Shown piece by piece: positions 1 to 11,900 of a stretch of DNA of 64,000 nucleotides. Under the pieces are notes generated by a model. It made no database searches. It was not told the origin of the DNA and saw only the letters and a program-made list of their open reading frames with translations. Source of the DNA: Enterobacter hormaechei subsp. hoffmannii (lineage in GTDB: Bacteria > Pseudomonadota > Gammaproteobacteria > Enterobacterales > Enterobacteriaceae). A program made the translations under genes and the position numbers. Numbering within the stretch: position 1 is the first letter of the stretch; each line of letters opens with the position of its first letter. Where the stretch lies: NCBI RefSeq assembly GCF_001729745.1, contig NZ_CP017186.1, forward strand, positions 3,596,001-3,660,000. Direction: 5' to 3'.

Positions 1-91
1 CCAGGATAAGCAGACAAATCTGATAGATATCAACTTCCTTGCCCTGCCGATGAATTTGCGCGACGATCGTAGAATCGATATGAGGAATTCC

Positions 92-1297
92 ATGAACGCT
101 TTCAGTCCTGCGCAGTTTCGCGCACAGTTTCCTGCGCTGGCCGATGCCGGCATTTATCTTGATAGCGCCGCCACGGCCCTTAAGCCGCAAGCGGTGATTG
201 AGGCAACCCGCCAGTTTTACAGCCTGAGCGCCGGGAACGTGCACCGCAGCCAGTATGCCGACGCGCAGCGCTTAACGGCGCAATACGAAGCCGCACGGGA
301 TCAGGTCGCGCGCCTGATCAATGCTGACAGCGGTAAGAACATCGTCTGGACGCGGGGCACTACCGAGGCCATTAACATGGTGGCGCAATGTTACGCGCGT
401 CCGCTGTTGCAGCCCGGGGATGAGATCATCGTCAGCGAGGCGGAACACCACGCCAACCTGGTGCCCTGGCTGATGGTGGCCGAACAAACCGGGGCACGGG
501 TTGTAAAACTCCCGTTGGGTACAGACTTCCTGCCTGACGTGGCGCGTCTGCCTGAGCTGATTACGCCGCGCAGCCGTATTCTGGCGCTGGGGCAGATGTC
601 CAACGTCACCGGCGGCTGTCCGGATCTGGCGCGCGCCATTGAGATTGCCCATGCCAGCGGCGTGGTGGTAATGGTCGACGGTGCGCAGGGTGTGGTGCAT
701 TTTCCGGCTGACGTTCAGGCGCTGGATATCGACTTCTATGCCTTCTCAGGGCATAAATTGTACGGGCCAACCGGTATCGGCGCGCTGTACGGCAAACCTG
801 AACTGCTGGCCCGGATGACGCCGTGGCTCGGCGGCGGCAAGATGATTACCGAAGTCACCTTCGACGGTTTCAAAACGCAGGATGTGCCTTACCGCCTGGA
901 AGCCGGTACGCCGAACGTGGCAGGGGTTATCGGTCTGAGCGCAGCGCTCGAATTTCTCGCAGATACGGACGTGGCTCAGGCTGAAAGCTGGAGCCGGGGC
1001 CTGGCGACGCTGGCAGAAGAAGAGCTTAAGAAACGCCCCGGGTTTCGCTCGTTCCGCGTCCAGGACTCCAGCCTGCTCGCCTTTGATTTTGCGGGCGTAC
1101 ACCATAGCGACATGGTGACGCTGCTTGCCGGATACGGCATTGCCCTGCGCGCAGGACAGCACTGCGCCCAGCCGCTGCTGGCGGCCATGGGGGTGAGCGG
1201 TACCCTGCGCGCCTCGTTTGCACCGTACAACACAAAAAGTGACGTCGACGCGCTGGTTTCCGCCGTCGACCGCGCCCTGGAATTACTGGTGGATTAA
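92..1297 (+). CDS. csdA: Cysteine desulfurase CsdA
   Basis: PLP-dependent class V aminotransferase-fold enzyme that takes sulfur (or selenium) from cysteine as an enzyme-bound persulfide and passes it to CsdE. The PLP lysine is Lys222 in [10 protein letters not shown] and the persulfide cysteine is Cys358 in RAGQHCAQP, the same numbers as in E. coli. The chosen start gives 401 residues, the E. coli length, and has GAGG about six bases upstream; an in-frame start at 50 would add 14 residues unlike the family. The stop TAA shares one base with the csdE ATG, so the two are probably translationally coupled. In E. coli this pair feeds sulfur toward TcdA-linked and other acceptors. The identification is secure. 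Confidence 0.97.
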   Translation: MNAFSPAQFRAQFPALADAGIYLDSAATALKPQAVIEATRQFYSLSAGNVHRSQYADAQRLTAQYEAARDQVARLINADSGKNIVWTRGTTEAINMVAQCYARPLLQPGDEIIVSEAEHHANLVPWLMVAEQTGARVVKLPLGTDFLPDVARLPELITPRSRILALGQMSNVTGGCPDLARAIEIAHASGVVVMVDGAQGVVHFPADVQALDIDFYAFSGHKLYGPTGIGALYGKPELLARMTPWLGGGKMITEVTFDGFKTQDVPYRLEAGTPNVAGVIGLSAALEFLADTDVAQAESWSRGLATLAEEELKKRPGFRSFRVQDSSLLAFDFAGVHHSDMVTLLAGYGIALRAGQHCAQPLLAAMGVSGTLRASFAPYNTKSDVDALVSAVDRALELLVD

Positions 1298-1743
1298 TGA
1301 CAAGTTCAGCCTTAGCCGGGCATCCGTTCGGCACAGTTATCACTGAAGAGATGTTAAAACAGACCTTCGTCCCGCTCACGCAGTGGGAAGATAAATATCG
1401 TCAGTTGATCCTGCTGGGCAAACAGTTGCCCACGCTGTCAGACGAACTGAAATCACAGGCGAAGGAGATAGCTGGCTGCGAGAACCGCGTCTGGCTTGGG
1501 TTTAGCATATCCGGTGAGAAACTGCATTTCTTCGGCGACAGCGAGGGACGCATTGTTCGCGGTCTGCTGGCGGTGCTGTTGACCGCAATCGAAGGGAAAA
1601 GCGCCGCAGAGCTGCTGGCGCATTCTCCGCTGGCGCTGTTTGATGAGCTGGGACTTCGCACGCAGCTTAGCGCCTCGCGCGGTCAGGGACTGATTGCGCT
1701 AAACGACGCGGTGCTGGATGCCGCCCGTCAGGCTCAGGCCTGA
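1297..1743 (+). CDS. csdE: Sulfur acceptor CsdE
   Basis: SufE-family sulfur acceptor of 148 residues that receives the persulfide from CsdA. The acceptor cysteine is Cys61 in the segment [10 protein letters not shown], the position of the E. coli active cysteine. The gene starts on the last base of csdA's stop codon, an arrangement typical of coupled partners. Its 3' end overlaps the convergent tcdA by 10 bases. E. coli CsdE also contacts TcdA (CsdL), so partner and client genes are adjacent here. Confidence 0.96.
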   Translation: MTSSALAGHPFGTVITEEMLKQTFVPLTQWEDKYRQLILLGKQLPTLSDELKSQAKEIAGCENRVWLGFSISGEKLHFFGDSEGRIVRGLLAVLLTAIEGKSAAELLAHSPLALFDELGLRTQLSASRGQGLIALNDAVLDAARQAQA

Positions 1744-2540
1744 CGTTCCGCCTTAGCCATCATCTTCTTCAGGGCGTGAGAGACCGCCACAAAGCCGAAG
1801 GAGGCGGTCACCATGGTGGCCGCTCCAAACCCTGAGGCACAATCCATCCGCTTTGGCCCTTCCGCTGTGCTTTTCATTGCACAGACCGAACCATCCGCCT
1901 GCGGATAAACCAGCGCTTCTGTCGAGAACACACAGTCCACGCCCAGCTTGCCTTTACTGTTCTTCACCACGTTGAAGTCGCTTTTTAAGCGCTCGCGCAG
2001 CTTAGCAGCCAATGGATCCTGAATGGTTTTCGCCAGATCTGCCACCTGGATCTGCGTCGGATCAATTTGTCCACCCGCGCCTCCCGTTGTCACCAGCGGC
2101 ACCTTGTAACGACGACAGTAAGCGATCAGCGCCGCTTTTGGCCGCACGCTGTCGATGGCGTCAATCACATAGCTGTAGCCTTTGCTCATGTACTCCGCGA
2201 CGTTATCTGCCGTCACAAAGTCGTCAATCACCGTTACGCGGCACTCCGGGTTGATGAGACGAATACGCTCCGCCATCACCTCGGACTTCGCCAGACCGAC
2301 GTTATCACGCAGGGCGTGGATCTGACGGTTAGTGTTAGTGACGCAGACGTCATCCATATCAATCAACGTAATTGCGCCAATGCCGGTTCTCGCCAGCGCT
2401 TCTGCCGCCCACGAACCCACGCCACCAATGCCCACCACGCAGACATGCGCATCCGCGAACAGTTGCAGGGCTTTTTCACCGTATAACCGTGCCGTGCCGC
2501 CGAAACGCTGGCGCCAGGCATCGCTGATTACCACAGACAT
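1734..2540 (-). CDS. tcdA: tRNA threonylcarbamoyladenosine dehydratase TcdA
   Basis: E1-like (ThiF/MoeB fold) ATP-dependent enzyme that cyclises t6A to ct6A at position 37 of ANN-decoding tRNAs. It is 268 residues, the E. coli length. The N-terminal adenylation motif [16 protein letters not shown] begins near residue 38, followed by the acidic DMDDV that contacts the nucleotide. It is convergent with csdE and overlaps it by 10 bases. A hairpin just upstream of its start is the mltA terminator, so its own promoter must lie in the short mltA-tcdA gap. Confidence 0.96.
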   Translation of the reverse strand: MSVVISDAWRQRFGGTARLYGEKALQLFADAHVCVVGIGGVGSWAAEALARTGIGAITLIDMDDVCVTNTNRQIHALRDNVGLAKSEVMAERIRLINPECRVTVIDDFVTADNVAEYMSKGYSYVIDAIDSVRPKAALIAYCRRYKVPLVTTGGAGGQIDPTQIQVADLAKTIQDPLAAKLRERLKSDFNVVKNSKGKLGVDCVFSTEALVYPQADGSVCAMKSTAEGPKRMDCASGFGAATMVTASFGFVAVSHALKKMMAKAERQA

Positions 2541-2554
2541 AAAACCTCAGATGT

Positions 2555-2580
2555 AAAAAGGGTGAGGTATTCCTCACCCT
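2555..2580 (-). terminator. Intrinsic terminator of mltA
   Basis: Read on the minus strand, a nine-base stem AGGGTGAGG/CCTCACCCT with a four-base loop is followed by TTTTT. It begins 36 bases after the mltA stop and separates mltA from tcdA. Confidence 0.85.
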
Positions 2581-2615
2581 GAACCGTAATCCGTCTTGCG
2601 CTCAGAATACCACAC

Positions 2616-3713
2616 TCAGCCGCTAAATACGTTCCCGGTACCCGGCGCTGTCTTCAGCACCCACACGCGCCCGTAGTGGTTATACCAGCCTGCACGGTGG
2701 CCGGCATCCGGGCCGATGCCCTGATAAATGTCGAAGTGCTGGCCTTTAATCGCCCCGCCCACGTCCAGCGCCACCATCAGGCGTAATTCATACTTGCCGT
2801 TGAATTTGCCGTTGTTGTCGAGGAGAGGAACTTCCGCCAGCAGCGTGGTACCCGCCGGGATAATCGAACGATCCGATGCCACAGAAGCGCGGCCAATCAG
2901 CGGGACGGCGCTCGCCCCTTTCACCGGCGCAAAGTTCTGCGGTTTGAAGAAGACAAACGATGGATTCTGCTCAAGCAGCTCACGCACTTCCGCTTCGCTG
3001 TGTTTTTCGCCCCACTCGCGGATCGCCTGCATCGACATATCTTCTCGTTTCACTTCACCACGGTCGATGAGCACCTTACCGATGCTGCGATAGGCATGGC
3101 CGTTTTTCCCGGCATAGCTAAAGAAGTTCAGCGGCGAGCCGTCGCCAAAATCAATATAGCCGCTGCCCTGCACGTCCATGATGAAGTTATCCATCAGCGA
3201 GTTGCTGTAGGCCAGCACGTAATTTTCGCTAAGCGCACCGGCATAGATTTCAGCGCGGGACGGGAGACGACCGCGTTTTGGCGGCATGCGGTAAATCGGA
3301 TACTGGAATTCGCCCTGACGCGTGTGTCGCGCCTGGACAACCGGGGTGTAGTAGCCGGTAAACTGAACGTTACCGTAGTTATCCGCCCCTTCCATCTGCC
3401 ACGCGTCAATACCAAACTGGCGCATATTGCGCGTATCACCGCCAGCACGCAGCCAGTCCTGCACTGCACTATAAACGTTGTTCTGTGAGCCATACAGGCG
3501 CGGCGACGCTTTGCGGATCTGGTACACCTGCTCGGAGAAATCCCCGGCATTGATTGGAGCACCCACGGCATCTGGCTGGTTAACTAAAGAGAAAGGCTGG
3601 GATAACTTCCCGTCTTTATACTGTTGACCGCGATCGGTCGGTTTGGAAGAGCAGGCCGCAAGAATCGCTACCATTGCGCCTGTCATCAGATACTTCACCC
3701 AACGTCCTTTCAT
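2616..3713 (-). CDS. mltA: Membrane-bound lytic murein transglycosylase A
   Basis: Outer-membrane lipoprotein that cleaves the MurNAc-GlcNAc bond of peptidoglycan with formation of 1,6-anhydroMurNAc. Its 365 residues equal the E. coli length. Residues 1-21 form a lipoprotein signal with lipobox LAAC and Cys21 as the lipidation site; the following SS suggests outer-membrane targeting under the +2 rule. The C-terminal 3D-type barrel includes the conserved segment ALDVGGAIKG near residue 315 with the catalytic aspartate. It is monocistronic with its own terminator. Confidence 0.96.
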   Translation of the reverse strand: MKGRWVKYLMTGAMVAILAACSSKPTDRGQQYKDGKLSQPFSLVNQPDAVGAPINAGDFSEQVYQIRKASPRLYGSQNNVYSAVQDWLRAGGDTRNMRQFGIDAWQMEGADNYGNVQFTGYYTPVVQARHTRQGEFQYPIYRMPPKRGRLPSRAEIYAGALSENYVLAYSNSLMDNFIMDVQGSGYIDFGDGSPLNFFSYAGKNGHAYRSIGKVLIDRGEVKREDMSMQAIREWGEKHSEAEVRELLEQNPSFVFFKPQNFAPVKGASAVPLIGRASVASDRSIIPAGTTLLAEVPLLDNNGKFNGKYELRLMVALDVGGAIKGQHFDIYQGIGPDAGHRAGWYNHYGRVWVLKTAPGTGNVFSG

Positions 3714-3880
3714 TATATCTCGTCTTTTAGTTGCCCAATTCCGCGTGATGAAGATAACAAACCCACCGTGGTAATGAAATGCGATCGCCTTCCCTTTGGC
3801 AAATTCTGGACAAAAAATAGTCCAAAGTGGCTATTCCCGTTCATTTTGCATACAAAATAATGAATTATGCGAAAAAGGGG

Positions 3881-3908
3881 TTGCATCACAAACCTATCCG
3901 AGTATAGT
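3881..3908 (+). promoter_or_regulatory. Probable sigma-70 promoter of the metZWV tRNA operon
   Basis: TTGCAT at 3881 and TATAGT at 3903 are separated by 16 bases, followed by a GC-rich discriminator (GCGC), as in stringently controlled stable-RNA promoters. Transcription would start about a dozen bases before the first tRNA. Confidence 0.7.
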
Positions 3909-3921
3909 GCGCTTCCACGGA

Positions 3922-3998
<77 letters not shown>

Positions 3999-4042
3999 AT
4001 TAAAATTTGATGAAGTATCTTCTACGACTGTAGAAAGACGGA

Positions 4043-4119
<77 letters not shown>

Positions 4120-4163
4120 ATCAAATTTGAAGAAGTAAGTTTCTACAAGTGTAGAAAGACGGA

Positions 4164-4240
<77 letters not shown>

Positions 4241-4257
4241 ACACTTCTTAAAACAAT

Positions 4258-4283
4258 AAACACCCTTAAGGGTGTTTTTTTTG
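4258..4283 (+). terminator. Intrinsic terminator of metZWV
   Basis: Hairpin AAACACCC-TTAA-GGGTGTTT followed by an unbroken T run. The stem is nearly symmetric, so it could also stop transcription coming from amiC on the other strand. Confidence 0.9.
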
Positions 4284-4330
4284 TATCTGCCGTTTGTGAA
4301 AGTGCCGGGCGAGATACCCGGCGTAATACC

Positions 4331-5584
4331 CTATCCCCGCCGCGCCAGCGTTTCCCCGTCTGAGAAATAGGCCCGAATACCCGCCAGAATCGACTCCGCC
4401 ACTTCCTGCTGGAATTTAGCCGTCTTGAGCTTGCGTTCCTCTTGCACGTTACTGATAAACGCGGTTTCGACCAGAATGGACGGAATATCTGGCGCTTTCA
4501 GTACTGCAAATCCGGCCTGCTCGACGCTGTTTTTGTGCAGCTTGTTGACCCGGCCCAGTTTGCCCAGCACCGCTTTACCAAACTTCAGACTGTCGGTAAT
4601 GGTCAGCGACTGCACCATATCAAACAGCGTATGGTCGACGTAACGATCCCCGCTTTTACTCACGCCACCGATTAAATCCGAGGCGTTCTGCGTGTCCGCC
4701 AGGTATCTCGCGGCGGTACTGGTCGCCCCTTTCGTTGACAGGGCAAACACCGACGATCCGCTCGGCTGGCGGCTGGTGAAGGCGTCCGCATGAATAGAGA
4801 CAAACAGATCCGCGCGCTGCTTCTGCGCTTTCGCCACGCGGACCTTCAGCGGGATAAAGACATCTTCGTTGCGCGTCATGTAGGCGCGCATATTGCCCTC
4901 TTTGTCGATTAACGCCTTCAGACGACGGGCAATTTGCAGCACCACATCTTTTTCGCGGGTGTGATATTTCCCAACGGCGCCGGAATCTTCTCCGCCGTGG
5001 CCAGGATCGAGCATGATCACAATCGGACGATCGCGCCCCGCCCTGCCCGGCTTAGGACCACTTTGCGCAGGTGGGACCTGCCGCTGGAGATCGCCTTTGT
5101 TGTAATCTTCAAGTAACGCCAGGAGCGGATCCTGAATATCCGTTGCATTCGCCGGATAGAGATCCATTACCAGGCGCTCCTTAAAGGCAGCAACAGGCGC
5201 AAGGGCAAAGAGCTGCGGTTTCACGTTCTGCTTCAGCTCAAACACCATGCGCACGGTTTGCGGATCGAACTGCCCGACGCGCGCCGATTTGATAAAAGGA
5301 TCGTCGCCACGGATCTGCGCCGCCATGCCTTTAAGCACGGAGTTGAGATTCACACCTTCGAGATCAACCACCACACGTTCAGGATTGCTGAGGGCAAATT
5401 GTTTGTATTTCAGCACGCGGTTGGACTCGACCGTCACGCGCGTATAGGTCGACGACGGCCAGACGCGCACCGCGACTACCTGGCTTGTGGCGGCAAGACC
5501 CACCTGGCTGACGCTAAGCAACCACATCGCCCCGGCCCCTTTTAACAGGCGGCGGCGGCTTATTGCTGAATTGGATCCCGACAT
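4331..5584 (-). CDS. amiC: N-acetylmuramoyl-L-alanine amidase AmiC
   Basis: Zinc amidase that cuts the peptide from MurNAc in septal peptidoglycan during daughter-cell separation, activated by NlpD in E. coli. The chosen start (417 residues, as in E. coli) gives a twin-arginine signal with [10 protein letters not shown], so export is by Tat; the longer frame to 5668 would bury this signal. The order is Tat signal, an AMIN septal-targeting domain at roughly 35-140, then the amidase domain with the zinc motif [11 protein letters not shown], a distal [11 protein letters not shown], and the glutamate of SILVETAF. It is divergent from argA. Confidence 0.96.
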   Translation of the reverse strand: MSGSNSAISRRRLLKGAGAMWLLSVSQVGLAATSQVVAVRVWPSSTYTRVTVESNRVLKYKQFALSNPERVVVDLEGVNLNSVLKGMAAQIRGDDPFIKSARVGQFDPQTVRMVFELKQNVKPQLFALAPVAAFKERLVMDLYPANATDIQDPLLALLEDYNKGDLQRQVPPAQSGPKPGRAGRDRPIVIMLDPGHGGEDSGAVGKYHTREKDVVLQIARRLKALIDKEGNMRAYMTRNEDVFIPLKVRVAKAQKQRADLFVSIHADAFTSRQPSGSSVFALSTKGATSTAARYLADTQNASDLIGGVSKSGDRYVDHTLFDMVQSLTITDSLKFGKAVLGKLGRVNKLHKNSVEQAGFAVLKAPDIPSILVETAFISNVQEERKLKTAKFQQEVAESILAGIRAYFSDGETLARRG

Positions 5585-5760
5585 GCTTCTCCCGAGCAAG
5601 AAATCTGATTGATGAACAAAACGCCCAAATTGACCGAAAACTTTAACGAATGACGCATAAACTGTCATCTATAAAAGGGTAAACAATCATACGTTAACGC
5701 ACGGATTACTTATTATTTTCTGTGTGTCGCAGAAAATTTTGGCTTGCACACGCGGCCACA

Positions 5761-5799
5761 ATCGAATAAAAATACATAAATAACGAATAAACATTCATT
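5761..5799 (+). promoter_or_regulatory. Tandem ARG boxes (ArgR operator) of argA
   Basis: Two 18-base boxes, 5761-5778 and 5782-5799, each fit the ArgR consensus WNTGAATWWWWATTCANW reasonably (right half of box 2 is ATTCATT). They are separated by exactly 3 bases, the classical spacing bound by one ArgR hexamer. The second box ends 12 bases before the argA ATG, so binding would block the promoter. Confidence 0.8.
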
Positions 5800-5811
5800 A
5801 AGGGTTGTGTC

Positions 5812-7143
5812 ATGGTTAAGGAACGCAGAACCGAACTGGTCCAGGGATTCCGCCATTCTGTTCCCTATATCAACACCCATCGGGGGAAAACCTTTGTCAT
5901 CATGCTTGGCGGCGAAGCCATTGAGCATGAGAACTTTTCCAGTATCGTCAATGATATCGGCCTGCTGCACAGCCTCGGCATCCGTTTGGTGGTGGTGTAT
6001 GGCGCACGTCCGCAAATCGAAGCCAACCTGGCCGCCCATCACCATGAGCCGATCTACCACAAACATACCCGCGTGACGGATGCGAAAACCCTCGAACTGG
6101 TCAAACAGGCGGCGGGTCTGTTGCAGCTCGATATCACCGCCCGCCTGTCGATGAGCCTGAGTAATACGCCGCTGCAGGGCGCGCACATCAACGTGGTGAG
6201 CGGCAACTTTATCATCGCTCAGCCGCTCGGCGTGGACGATGGCGTGGATTACTGCCACAGCGGCCGCATCCGGCGCATTGATGAAGAAGCCATTCACCGC
6301 CAGTTAGACAATGGCGCGATCGTCCTGATGGGACCCGTTGCCGTTTCCGTAACGGGTGAAAGTTTTAATCTGACCTCGGAAGAGATTGCCACCCAGCTGG
6401 CCATCAAGCTGAAAGCGGAAAAAATGATCGGCTTTTGCTCCTCACAGGGTGTCGTGAACGATGAGGGCGTGATTGTGCCAGAACTTTTTCCGAATGAAGC
6501 CCAGGCGCGCGTCGAAGCGCTGGAAGCACAAGGCGATTACTATTCCGGTACCGTGCGTTTTCTGCGCGGCGCCGTCAAAGCGTGCCGCAGCGGGGTACGC
6601 CGCAGCCACCTGATCAGCTATCAGGAAGACGGCGCGCTGTTGCAGGAACTGTTCTCCCGGGACGGGATCGGTACGCAGATCGTAATGGAGAGCGCCGAGC
6701 AGATCCGCCGTGCCACCATCAATGACATCGGCGGCATTCTGGAGCTGATCCGTCCGCTGGAACAACAGGGCATTCTGGTTCGCCGCTCCCGCGAGCAGCT
6801 GGAGATGGAGATCGACAAGTTCACCATCATCCAGCGAGATAACCTGACCATTGCCTGTGCGGCGCTTTATCCGTTCCCGGAAGAGCAGATTGGCGAAATG
6901 GCGTGCGTTGCCGTGCACCCGGATTACCGTAGCTCCTCGCGGGGGGAACTGCTGCTTGAACGCGTGGCGGCACAGGCGCGCCAGATGGGTCTGAGCAAGC
7001 TGTTCGTGCTCACCACGCGCAGCATTCACTGGTTCCAGGAGCGCGGCTTCACGCCGGTGGATATTGATTCGCTGCCGGAAAGTAAGAAAGAGATGTACAA
7101 CTACCAGCGCCGCTCGAAGGTGTTAATGGCGGACCTGGGATAA
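5812..7143 (+). CDS. argA: N-acetylglutamate synthase ArgA
   Basis: First enzyme of arginine biosynthesis: acetyl-CoA + L-glutamate gives N-acetylglutamate. It has 443 residues, the E. coli length. The N-terminal amino-acid-kinase-like domain (about 1-290, GGEAIEHEN near 37-45) binds arginine for feedback inhibition. The C-terminal GNAT domain carries the acetyl-CoA loop in [18 protein letters not shown]. Two ARG boxes immediately upstream predict repression by ArgR plus arginine. A hairpin without a T tract (7145-7174) lies between its stop and the convergent recD. Confidence 0.97.
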   Translation: MVKERRTELVQGFRHSVPYINTHRGKTFVIMLGGEAIEHENFSSIVNDIGLLHSLGIRLVVVYGARPQIEANLAAHHHEPIYHKHTRVTDAKTLELVKQAAGLLQLDITARLSMSLSNTPLQGAHINVVSGNFIIAQPLGVDDGVDYCHSGRIRRIDEEAIHRQLDNGAIVLMGPVAVSVTGESFNLTSEEIATQLAIKLKAEKMIGFCSSQGVVNDEGVIVPELFPNEAQARVEALEAQGDYYSGTVRFLRGAVKACRSGVRRSHLISYQEDGALLQELFSRDGIGTQIVMESAEQIRRATINDIGGILELIRPLEQQGILVRRSREQLEMEIDKFTIIQRDNLTIACAALYPFPEEQIGEMACVAVHPDYRSSSRGELLLERVAAQARQMGLSKLFVLTTRSIHWFQERGFTPVDIDSLPESKKEMYNYQRRSKVLMADLG

Positions 7144-7144
7144 C

Positions 7145-7174
7145 AATCACCCTCTCCTGTCGGAGAGGGTGATT
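7145..7174. terminator. Possible bidirectional stem-loop between argA and recD
   Basis: A perfect 13-base-pair stem (AATCACCCTCTCC/GGAGAGGGTGATT) with the loop TGTC lies between two convergent stop codons. No T run follows on either strand, so it may be an RNA 3'-end stabiliser instead of a strong intrinsic terminator. Confidence 0.55.
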
Positions 7175-7176
7175 AC

Positions 7177-8997
7177 TCAGACAGATTCAAAAATCGCGCT
7201 TAATCCGCTTCTGCGCTCGGTGCGAGTGGCAATCGCCTGACCCAGCACGCGTTCATCCGCATACAGCGACAGACGCTGGCGCGCACGGGTAACGGCGGTG
7301 TAGACCAACTCACGGGTTACGACCGGCGAAAGCTGTGTCGGCAGGATCAGCGCCGCATGGTTGAACTCTGAGCCCTGAGACTTGTGTACCGTCATCGCCC
7401 ATGCCGTTTCATGCTCTGGCAGACGGCTGGGCTGGACGGACTTCACGCTGCCGTCCGGTAGCTGGAACCAGACGCGCAAACCGTTACCGCGATCGAGCGC
7501 AATACCGATATCCCCGTTGAACAGCCCCAGCGTACTGTCGTTGCGGGAGATCATCACTGGCCGGCCTTCATACCATCGCGAATGCTGCTGACGGTTAATT
7601 TTGCGTTTCTGCACCAGCAGCTGCTCCAGCCTGTCGTTCAGGCCCGCAACGCCGAACGGCCCTTCCCGCAATGCGCACAGAAGCTGGTATTCGCCAAATG
7701 CGGCAATGACCTGCCCGGGCTGACTGCGCTGCTGCACGCAGCTCAGAAAACGCTGGTATCCCTGGAGAGCCTCCTCAAGCATAGCCTGATACTCTTCCCC
7801 GCTTTGCAGCGATTTCTTTTCAATGTCAGTGAAAGAGCCGTCAAACACCGTGCGCGTGGCATGCCGATCGCCACGGTTGACCGCCGCAGCCAGCTGGCCG
7901 ATGCCGGAGTTGCTACCGAAACGGTAGCTTTTTTGCAGCAGACACAGGCTGTCACGCAGTGCGCCTGCGACCGGCGAGTGATCGGGTTCAAGCGAGCAGC
8001 CGGTCAGGCGGGCAAGCTCCTGCGCCCGCGCGGCGGTATAACCGTAGCTGGCGTAGGTACAGATATCCCCCAGTACCGCCCCGGCTTCCACGGAGGCGAG
8101 CTGGTCGCGATCGCCCAGGAAAACCACGCGCGCATGCGGCGGCAGAGCATCGATCAGGCGCGACATCATGGTCAGGTCAATCATGGAGGCTTCATCCACC
8201 ACCAGCACGTCCAGATGCAGCGGATTACCCGCATGGTAGCGCAGCCGCTGGCTACCCGGCTGCGCGCCGAGCAGACGGTGCAGGGTACTCGCTTCACCCG
8301 GGAAAAGCGCAAGCTGCTCCTGAGTGAGCGGCAGCTGTTGCATCGCACCGCCCAGTGATTCGGTCAGTCGCGCCGCTGCTTTCCCGGTGGGCGCCGCCAG
8401 ACGAATACGACATCGCTGCTCGCCTGATAGCTGGATCAGGGCTGCCAGCAGCTTTGCGACGGTCGTGGTTTTCCCGGTCCCCGGGCCACCTGAAATCACC
8501 GAAATCCGCCGCGTCAGGGCGACGGCCGCCGCCACTTTCTGCCAGTCTGTAGGCTCACCGGAGTCAAACAGCCTGTCCAGTGTCTGGCGAAGCTGCGCTT
8601 CGTCGCAGGGAAGCGGCGCGTTGGTCTCACTAAAGAAACGCGCTACCGTCAGTTCGTTTCGCCACAGACGGTTCAGATATAAGCGCTCCCCCGTCAGGAT
8701 CAGCGGCGCCTGGTTTTCTCCCGGCCCGACGGCCGACGATTCGCGCAAAATTTTCTGCCAGTCCACCCTCTCCCCCAGCAGCGCAAAGCAGGACTGGAGG
8801 ACAGGCGGCATTTTCTCGTCAACAACCAGACGCGAGAGCGGCAGACACACATGCCCCTCTCCGGCGTCTTTACTCAATAGGGCAGCGGCAAGCATCACGG
8901 CGGGCTGGTCAGCGGCAATCATCATGGCAAACTGCACATCCAGCTGACGCAGCACGCGTTGCTCTACCGCTTCCAGCAATAAGTCCTGCATCGTCAT
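7177..8997 (-). CDS. recD: Exodeoxyribonuclease V alpha subunit RecD
   Basis: 5'-3' helicase motor of RecBCD, the complex that resects double-strand breaks and is switched at Chi. It has 606 residues against about 608 in E. coli. The superfamily 1B Walker [12 protein letters not shown] lies at 169-179 and the Walker [10 protein letters not shown] near 268. The C-terminal motifs [10 protein letters not shown] and [12 protein letters not shown] are typical. Its ATG overlaps the recB stop (ATGA), so recD is translationally coupled as the last gene of the recC-ptrA-recB-recD run. Confidence 0.97.
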   Translation of the reverse strand: MTMQDLLLEAVEQRVLRQLDVQFAMMIAADQPAVMLAAALLSKDAGEGHVCLPLSRLVVDEKMPPVLQSCFALLGERVDWQKILRESSAVGPGENQAPLILTGERLYLNRLWRNELTVARFFSETNAPLPCDEAQLRQTLDRLFDSGEPTDWQKVAAAVALTRRISVISGGPGTGKTTTVAKLLAALIQLSGEQRCRIRLAAPTGKAAARLTESLGGAMQQLPLTQEQLALFPGEASTLHRLLGAQPGSQRLRYHAGNPLHLDVLVVDEASMIDLTMMSRLIDALPPHARVVFLGDRDQLASVEAGAVLGDICTYASYGYTAARAQELARLTGCSLEPDHSPVAGALRDSLCLLQKSYRFGSNSGIGQLAAAVNRGDRHATRTVFDGSFTDIEKKSLQSGEEYQAMLEEALQGYQRFLSCVQQRSQPGQVIAAFGEYQLLCALREGPFGVAGLNDRLEQLLVQKRKINRQQHSRWYEGRPVMISRNDSTLGLFNGDIGIALDRGNGLRVWFQLPDGSVKSVQPSRLPEHETAWAMTVHKSQGSEFNHAALILPTQLSPVVTRELVYTAVTRARQRLSLYADERVLGQAIATRTERRSGLSAIFESV

Positions 8998-11900
8998 GCC
9001 ATCTCCTCCGTGTTTGCTGCAAACAGGTTATCCATTTTATTAATCAATTCCGCATCCGGACGGGTGCTGAAGATCCCGGAGCGCGGATCGGCAGCGTCGA
9101 CCCCGCGCAAGAAGAGGTAGATGACGCCACCAAAATGATCGTCGTAGCGGTAATCCGCAATACGGTGGCGCAAATAGCGGTGCAGCGCTAGCGTGTAGAG
9201 CTGATATTGCAGATCGTAGCGATGCATTTGCATGGCTGCCGCCATCGCCTGCTGGGTATAGGCTTCGCTGTTCTCGCCCAGCCAGTTCGATTTGTAATCC
9301 AGCAGGTAGTACCGTCCTTCGTGACGGAAGACCAGGTCGATAAAGCCTTTCAGCATGCCCTGCACCTGACGGAAGTTCAGCGGCGGGCAACCGGCTGAGA
9401 GCGGATCGTACTGACGGATAAGCGCATCGAGCGCGTCGGCCTTAAGCGGGCCTGCGACAGGCAGATAAAACTCCATCTCAACCTGTTTATTTCTGGCCGT
9501 TAGCTGACGAAGAGCGAAGCCCTGCTCAGTCAGCGGCGCCTGCAAAATGGCGTTGATCCAGTCAGTGAGAACGGGCTGCCAGTGCGCGTCATAGCCCCCG
9601 CTCTGTAACATCTTCAGCACCCACTCCTCACTGACAGGCTGAGTAAAATCAAGCTCTTCAAAGAGGCTGTGCAAAAAGGTGCCCGGCGACGCGCCGCGTG
9701 GGAACTGATGCGGAGTTAACGTCGGTTCAACCGGAATATCACCCACCCCTGCGGCATCCACGTCCAGCTTCGGCATGAGATCCAGCGCAATACTTTGCCC
9801 ATGCTGTTGCAGGCCAGAATAGCTGGTGACGCGCCAGTCGTCGGCAAGCACCCGCGTGATCTGGCGCGCATTAAGATCGGTCGCGGGCTCTTGCGCCATT
9901 TGCCAGCGGCTATTGTCTGGCAGAGACGGGATATGCAGCGCGATATCGTCACCGCAGAGCGACTCAATGCAGAGGCGCAACCCCGCCGCATCTTTCGGCT
10001 CGCCACGCTGAATAAGCCGCCCTAACGCGCTTAAATGGAAATCGCTTTCCCCTGTTTTCTCCCCGCGACGGCGGAAAACCGGGGCGACGCCCAGGCTGCA
10101 ATGCCAGACAGAACGGGTCAGCGCCACGTAAAGCAGGCGCAAATCCTCCGCCAGACGCTCCGCTTCTGCCAGTTCAACGCTGGTCTCCGCCTTGCTGAGA
10201 TCGAGCACCGCATCGAAAGTCTCGCGGTCATGGTAAAAGGCCTGATCCTGAACCCGGTAGTTCGCGATGAAAGGCAGCCAGACCAGCGGATATTCGAGAC
10301 CTTTGGATTTGTGAATGGTGACGATTTGCACCAGATGCTTATCGCTCTCAAGACGCATCTGCTGGCTTGAAGAGTTACTGTTTGGATCCGCGATTTGCTG
10401 CGCCAGCCAACGCACAAGGGCATGTTCACTTTCAAGCTGGGTACCCGCTTCCTGTAACAGTTCGCTGATGTGTAAAATATCGGTCAGACGCCTTTCACCG
10501 CCGGATGTCGCCAGCATATTTTCGGCAATCTGACGCCGTGTCATCAGCTCGCGCAGCATCGCCATAACGCCGCGCTTTTGCCAGCGTTCACGGTAATGGA
10601 CAAACTCTTCTACCACCGCATCCCATGCGTTTTCGTCATGGTTGAGTTCATCAATATCCCGTGCGTTCAACCCCAGCATAGAACTGGCCAGCGCGCTTCG
10701 AAGCGTATTTTCGCGCTCCGGCGCCAGCACCGCCTGAAGCAACCAGAGCATTTCCTGGGCTTCCAGCGTGTCGAACACGCTGTCGCGGTTAGAGAGATAC
10801 ACTGACGGAATATCCAGCAACGTTAGCGCATCGCGGATTAACGCCGCTTCCTGACGACTGCGCACCAGCACGGTAATATCAGAGGCCTTTACAGGATATG
10901 CCTGTTCCCCCTTCCACAGTAGTGCCTCGCCGCGCGCGCCTGCGCTTAGCCAGTCACGGATTTGCGCGGCGCAGTGCTGGGCCATCGCCGCCTGATAATC
11001 GGCAACGCCATAGCCTTCCCCCTCAAGCAGCCAGAAGGTCATGGCGGGTTGTACCGCCCCGCTGACTTCGAAGCGCAGGGATGCGTTTTTTGGGGCGGAT
11101 TTCACCGGCAGGAAAGGGATTTCATTGAACATAAACGCCGTCTCCATACGGCTGAACAGCGCATTGACGCTCTCAACCATCCCCGGAGCGGAGCGCCAGT
11201 TGGTATCTAACGTGTAATGCGCGACCACCTCACTACGGGCTTTCATATAGGTGAAGATATCTGCCCCACGGAAGGCGTAAATGGCCTGTTTAGGGTCGCC
11301 TATCAGCAGCAGGGCAGTGTCGGGCTGCTGTCGCCAGATGCGACGAAAAATGCGGTACTGCTGGGGGTCGGTGTCCTGAAATTCGTCAATCATCGCCACC
11401 GGAAAACGGGTACGGATCGCGCTGGCGAGCGCTTCACCATTCTCGCTGGACAGCGCCTCGTCCAGGCGGCTCAGCATGTCATCAAACCCCAGCTCGCCCC
11501 GGCGACGTTTTTCGCGCGCGACGGCCTGGCGGATCTCGGTCATGGCGCGGGTGATCATCAGGTCATTGAGCGTTAATGGCTCCGCAAGCAGCGCTTCAAT
11601 CGCCACAAACAGGGGATGCTCAGGCACAATACCGTCGGCTTTGGTTCGCTCGGTCAAAAAGCGCTGCGAAAATTTTTCCAGTGCGTCCGGAAGCTTGTAA
11701 CCCCGCGTCTCCTCCTGGGCCCAGGCGCTGATCTTTTCGATCCACTTCCCCTGGTTCCCACGGTTGAACTTGCGTCTGTCGATGCCTGAGTTTTCGATGA
11801 TTGCATCAATTTCACCAACCGACTCATTCCACTTCTGCTTAAGCGCGGTAATTTTGGCGACGATCTTTTCATGGCGCGAGGCCAGCGTTTCATCGGCAGG

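Noticed and set aside
8209..8216. Chi octamer (GCTGGTGG on the minus strand) inside recD
   Set aside because: Chi is frequent in enteric chromosomes and enriched in coding DNA of this orientation; a single copy has no special meaning.
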